14,988 bases of DNA, from positions 1 through 14,988 of the forward strand of contig PPGL01000073.1 in NCBI GenBank assembly GCA_003173915.1, given 5' to 3'. Below are positions 12,926 through 14,988 of this stretch, piece by piece (position 1 is the first letter of the stretch; each line of letters opens with the position of its first letter). The stretch comes from Candidatus Levyibacteriota bacterium. GTDB lineage: Bacteria > Patescibacteria > Microgenomatia > Levybacterales > UBA12049. Under the pieces are notes generated by a model. The model ran no database searches. It had not been told where the DNA came from and worked only from the letters and a program-made list of their open reading frames with translations. Made by a program: the position numbers and the translations under genes.

Positions 12926-13070
12926 TGATAATCCATTTAATGTGTAACAATTTTTGAGCGTCTCTAATAGCTTTTAATTTACCATTAGATTGTTCATAAT
13001 GACCACCATCGCCATGTAATACTGCTAACAATTCGGAAATAGCAGAATTTATTTTTTGTTGATTTGTCAT
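12885..13070 (-). CDS. Small phage-type protein with HGDGGHY motif
   Basis: This encodes 61 aa. The core at residues 19-42 (LHGDGGHYEQSNGKLKAIRDAQKLL) resembles a motif found in many small phage proteins of unknown function, LHGDGGHY followed by KA and DA residues in a helix. The ATG overlaps the stop of the upstream basic protein (ATGA), so it is probably coupled to it. The last ~13 residues overlap the next gene in another frame. Confidence 0.65.
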   Translation of the reverse strand: MTNQQKINSAISELLAVLHGDGGHYEQSNGKLKAIRDAQKLLHIKWIINEHFIQTQSTPSN

Positions 13071-13693
13071 TGATAAAGTAATTCTAATCTGACATACGGA
13101 ACATACCAGGGACGGAAATTTGAAAAATCGTACTTAATATCATGGTACCCTTTTGACTTAAGTTTTGTACGGATGACCTCACCATGATTCCGAATCGTAT
13201 TGATGACATGATTTCGAATATTTGTTTTTGTTGCCGGAGGTTGCATGAAATAAACCTCTATACGTACATCGCTTTTGTTTTCGCTATTCTGTTGATACAC
13301 CACCAAACTCGCAGCAAAAGGTACAATCGTAAACCCTGCTTTGTTTTTATTACGATAAAAAATGCTATCTAATTTTTTGAAAAAACTTTTGTCGTTCGCT
13401 ACATCATTTGCAAAATCTTCTAAGTCATGTTGACGACGTTCGTTTTTGATAATCATATAAATATTTCTTACCTGGCCTTTTTTTGAACCTGAATGATAAC
13501 GGATTGTTCCCGTCTTTGTCTTTGGTTTCCTGACTTTATAAACTTTCTTTTTGTCTGTGAATATCCCAACTAGAATTTTTTTCTTTTTGCTTCGCCTAGC
13601 CTTCGATTTAGGTTTTTTTAATCTCCGTAACTTTAGTAAAGGAGATGACTTTCGTGTAGAAACACGTTTGCGAGATTGTTTTTTCTTTGCCAA
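13067..13693 (-). CDS. Very basic protein, candidate terminal protein
   Basis: This encodes 208 aa. Residues 1-75 are extremely rich in Lys, Arg and Ser (MAKKKQSRKRVSTRKS, RRSKKKK), as expected for a DNA-bound protein. Residues 76-208 look folded, mixed alpha/beta, with many Tyr, Thr and Ser residues that could carry the priming nucleotide; the C-terminus ends YVRLELLYQ. Protein-primed polymerases need a terminal protein, in PRD1 and phi29 encoded just upstream of the polymerase, and this is the only sizeable basic protein upstream of the polymerase here. That role is inference. The frame starts at TTG (13693), nine bases after AAGGG; no closer ATG precedes the basic region. Confidence 0.65.
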   Translation of the reverse strand: MAKKKQSRKRVSTRKSSPLLKLRRLKKPKSKARRSKKKKILVGIFTDKKKVYKVRKPKTKTGTIRYHSGSKKGQVRNIYMIIKNERRQHDLEDFANDVANDKSFFKKLDSIFYRNKNKAGFTIVPFAASLVVYQQNSENKSDVRIEVYFMQPPATKTNIRNHVINTIRNHGEVIRTKLKSKGYHDIKYDFSNFRPWYVPYVRLELLYQ

Positions 13694-13740
13694 AGTGTTG
13701 CACCCTTAGCAGGGTTTTTAGGTAGAACAACACTAAGGTA
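13694..13740 (-). promoter_or_regulatory. Structured leader and possible promoter for candidate terminal-protein gene
   Basis: Two nested inverted repeats lie before the TTG start: AGTGTTG/CAACACT (13728-13734 and 13694-13700) and, inside, ACCCT/AGGGT with a 4-nt loop (13702-13715). The inner stem contains AAGGG, the probable ribosome-binding site. A TACCTTAG sequence at 13740-13733 resembles the Bacteroidota -7 box, but no TTTG is found at the right distance. If it is the promoter, the outer stem would be only partly transcribed. Confidence 0.4.
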
Positions 13741-13752
13741 TGGAAAAGATGT

Positions 13753-13788
13753 AAATAAAAAAGGGTAAACTATAATATATTTTACCCT
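13753..13788 (-). terminator. AT-rich rho-independent terminator
   Basis: On the minus strand AGGGTAAA (13788-13781) and TTTACCCT (13769-13762) form a perfect 8-bp stem with an 11-nt loop, followed by TTTTTATTT. It lies 26 bases after the stop of the gene at 13814-14107 and separates the putative ssDNA-binding genes from the replication genes. Confidence 0.7.
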
Positions 13789-13813
13789 ATAAATTAACCC
13801 GCAACGGTGTTTT

Positions 13814-14107
13814 TTATTGTTCTACACTAACAGCAAACTTTTTGTCACCATTGGTACGTTTACCAAGATATTCAATCTCAATTAACGTATCTGTTTCTTT
13901 AACCCTTACTCCGTTAATGGTATGGTTGAGCCCGCTAACTAATGCCGGATACTTTTCGATGTTAACATCTTCGCCTTCATCTTCAGGCTCAAAAGTAAAA
14001 AACTCAGGTCCTTCACTTAATAAATAACCTCTGAAAATTTTTTCTTTTTCGAAGTCATGAATGGACGGTAATTCAGGTTCAGTTTTCTTTTTTAGTTCTT
14101 TGCTCAT
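13814..14107 (-). CDS. Putative ssDNA-binding/OB-fold protein, paralogue 2
   Basis: This encodes 97 aa, acidic. It shares a pattern with the gene just upstream (14177-14590): IHDFEKEKIFRGYLLS against YHDFSKNPVFQGHFVS, and TDTLIEIEYLGKRTNGDKKF near the C-terminus against TDTLWWIEFIEKAMVKGKPL. The arrangement (F-x-G strand, acidic middle, a loop, then G-x-x-V-x-I/E-Y-x-G-K strand) is typical of small phage OB-fold ssDNA-binding proteins. Protein-primed phages such as phi29 and PRD1 use abundant SSBs made early. ATG start; a terminator follows. The SSB role is inference. Confidence 0.65.
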   Translation of the reverse strand: MSKELKKKTEPELPSIHDFEKEKIFRGYLLSEGPEFFTFEPEDEGEDVNIEKYPALVSGLNHTINGVRVKETDTLIEIEYLGKRTNGDKKFAVSVEQ

Positions 14108-14190
14108 ATAGCAGATTTTTTGATTAATACTAAATCTAGTCGTTTTATGATTTCTTTTAGGCTAGAAATCTTTCGACTACTGTTTACCAA
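14104..14190 (-). CDS. Possible 28-aa coupled ORF
   Basis: A frame from TTG (14190) to TGA (14104-14106) encodes 28 aa, with an amphipathic basic helix (SSLKEIIKRLDLVLIKKSAI). Its start lies inside the end of the upstream gene and its stop overlaps the next ATG, the same junction style seen at the TTG-start genes in 12.1-12.6 kb. It fills an otherwise non-coding gap. Evidence is positional only, and it could be chance. Confidence 0.28.
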   Translation of the reverse strand: MVNSSRKISSLKEIIKRLDLVLIKKSAI

Positions 14191-14590
14191 TTTGAAATCG
14201 ATTCAACGGCTTGCCTTTAACCATAGCTTTTTCAATAAACTCAATCCACCAAAGAGTGTCGGTTTTGAAACCGTCTTCTTCTAACGCTTTGTTAATAGCA
14301 TAAGAATTAGAAATGATTGCTTCACGTCCTGTTCCTTCCTCCAAGAAATTAAATCCAATAACATCACCTTTTTTGGTTTTGTTAGCGGGAATGTCTTTAG
14401 GAGCCAAAAACTTTGAAACAAAATGTCCCTGAAAAACTGGATTTTTTGAAAAATCATGATACCCGGCGCCGCTTGAAACAAGTTTGAACCCTTTAGGCAT
14501 TTCTTGTGGTGCGCTTGCTGTTTCAGTCAGTTTATCCATGAATTCAGTGATTTCATTTTTTACCGACTTACTAGCTTTCTTTTTAGCCAT
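14177..14590 (-). CDS. Putative ssDNA-binding/OB-fold protein, paralogue 1
   Basis: This encodes 137 aa. A basic start (MAKKKASKSVKNE) and a helix precede a beta-type domain (residues 34-137) with FKLVSSG, PVFQGHFVSKF, KGDVIGFNFLEEGTGREAIISNSYAINKAL and TLWWIEFIEKAMVKGKPLNRFQIG. The order (F-x-G-x-F strand, a nucleotide-binding-like loop, an IISNSYAI strand, then a W/Y-hydrophobic strand near a KGK) matches phage OB-fold SSB-like proteins. It is paralogous to the next gene. It lies early, close to the first promoter, as expected for an abundant replication factor. No family name can be assigned safely. Confidence 0.65.
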   Translation of the reverse strand: MAKKKASKSVKNEITEFMDKLTETASAPQEMPKGFKLVSSGAGYHDFSKNPVFQGHFVSKFLAPKDIPANKTKKGDVIGFNFLEEGTGREAIISNSYAINKALEEDGFKTDTLWWIEFIEKAMVKGKPLNRFQIGKQ

Positions 14591-14641
14591 AACTTTAATT
14601 GAATTTTATTTTGTCCTGTTGAACGCCGGACGATTGCGGTT

Positions 14642-14719
14642 TTAATTTAAAGATTTATGAAATAACCAAGCTTCATTTTCTATGAATGCTTTAGTACAAT
14701 CAAAATATTGTATTCTCAT
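14642..14719 (-). CDS. Possible 25-aa coupled ORF
   Basis: A complete ATG-to-TAA frame encodes 25 aa (MRIQYFDCTKAFIENEAW..., ending LFHKSLN). Its ATG overlaps the TGA of the 71-aa gene as ATGA, the common junction in this genome. It fills part of the 125-base gap before the SSB-like gene. No function is apparent. Confidence 0.4.
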   Translation of the reverse strand: MRIQYFDCTKAFIENEAWLFHKSLN

Positions 14720-14931
14720 TTTTTAGTTGTCTCCTTTGGTTTTGGTGTTGAAGGTGCCTCATGTACCAACCGCTCCCAATACATTAAACTGCTTGGGTCG
14801 CGGTAGCTAACATCCAACCACGTTGTCTCACCTACTTCATTCGCTGACTTAATACTAACACCTTCCATTAAAGCTGCAGCCTGATATTGTTTTAATTTCT
14901 TTGTCGGAATTTTGACCGTTATTTTTGCCAT
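14716..14931 (-). CDS. Small early protein, unknown
   Basis: This encodes 71 aa with no signal or membrane segment. The N-terminus is basic (MAKITVKIPTKKLKQYQAAAL), then a short beta-type middle (TTWLDVSYRDPSSLMYWERL), then a Pro/Lys tail (STPKPKETTKK). It is the first gene after the candidate early promoter at 14955-14985. Phage genes in this place often regulate or counter the host, but nothing in the sequence shows this. Confidence 0.65.
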   Translation of the reverse strand: MAKITVKIPTKKLKQYQAAALMEGVSIKSANEVGETTWLDVSYRDPSSLMYWERLVHEAPSTPKPKETTKK

Positions 14932-14954
14932 GTAAATTTTGCTTTAAAATTTGT

Positions 14955-14985
14955 TAAATATAATTATTTAGTTAAGAATTTCAAA
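14955..14985 (-). promoter_or_regulatory. Early promoter, Bacteroidota type
   Basis: On the minus strand TTTG (14985-14982) is followed after 19 nt by TATATTTA (14962-14955). This is an almost perfect match to the Bacteroidota consensus (TTTG, 17-23 nt, TAnnTTTG). The predicted start of transcription is near 14948, about 17 nt before the ATG at 14931. The spacer is AT-rich. Confidence 0.65.
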
Positions 14986-14988
14986 TGA

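Noticed and set aside
13184..13372. Plus-strand 62-aa frame
   Set aside because: It is antisense to the basic 208-aa protein and has no independent evidence.
13842..14027. Plus-strand 61-aa frame
   Set aside because: It is antisense to the SSB-like gene; Ser/Leu-rich sequence is expected from antisense of acidic/beta regions.
14281..14481. Minus-strand 66-aa frame within the 137-aa gene
   Set aside because: It is an alternative frame of a better supported gene, with no domain or start signal.
1..14988. CRISPR arrays, tRNA or rRNA genes, insertion sequences, integrase
   Set aside because: I saw no regularly spaced repeats, cloverleaf-like sequences, transposase or recombinase motifs. The only repeats are the polymerase-upstream duplication and the stalk repeat.

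Overview
The window looks like most or all of the genome of a small tailless, membrane-containing bacteriophage that infects a member of the Bacteroidota (Flavobacteriia/Chitinophagia type). The evidence for the viral type is a protein-primed family B DNA polymerase (10376-12127), a short FtsK/HerA/A32-like packaging ATPase (8280-8867), two adjacent and apparently related capsid-type proteins (7068-7925 and 6147-6986), and an unusual number of small proteins with a single membrane segment. No terminase, portal or tail genes are visible. The host assignment rests on low GC, promoter-like sequences of the Bacteroidota type (TTTG about 19 nt before TAnnTTT), signal peptides ending in SxGQ/YSQ, and a spike protein whose repeats and C-terminal half are typical of Bacteroidota phages. 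The size (about 15 kb) and content are tectivirus-like, but membership of the double jelly-roll lineage is inferred from context and not shown by sequence. No terminal inverted repeats are visible at the two ends, so the window may not reach the true genome ends.

Every convincing gene is on the minus strand, so transcription runs from high to low coordinates. The right part (14.9 to 8.3 kb) is the replication and packaging half. It opens with a good promoter at 14955-14985, a 71-aa protein and two related proteins that may bind ssDNA (14177-14590, 13814-14107), then a terminator. Next come a very basic 208-aa protein that is my candidate terminal protein (13067-13693), small overlapping genes, the polymerase, four small proteins (two membrane-anchored), a zinc-ribbon protein and the packaging ATPase. 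A strong terminator (8216-8237) closes this half. The left part (8.1 to 0.1 kb) is the virion and lysis half. It starts from a candidate promoter at 8154-8185 and holds a small membrane protein, the major capsid protein, a strong internal terminator, the second capsid protein, a series of C-terminally anchored membrane proteins, an HExxH metallopeptidase, a membrane-anchored lysozyme-like enzyme, small holin-like proteins, and a signal-peptide-bearing spike with nine 17-residue repeats.

Genes are packed with ATGA, TTGA and TAATG junctions, and several starts appear to be TTG or GTG. The most unusual structure is just upstream of the polymerase (12081-12641). A 47-bp copy of the polymerase 5' end and a 38-bp segment each occur twice with a period of about 280 bp. 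They enclose two different 66-67 aa genes and create a 28-aa chimeric ORF. Other points worth attention are a truncated relative of the metallopeptidase (10146-10379), a rho-independent terminator lying inside the nominal reading frame of the second capsid gene, several genes too short for ordinary gene callers, and RNA hairpins at the capsid and membrane-gene junctions.
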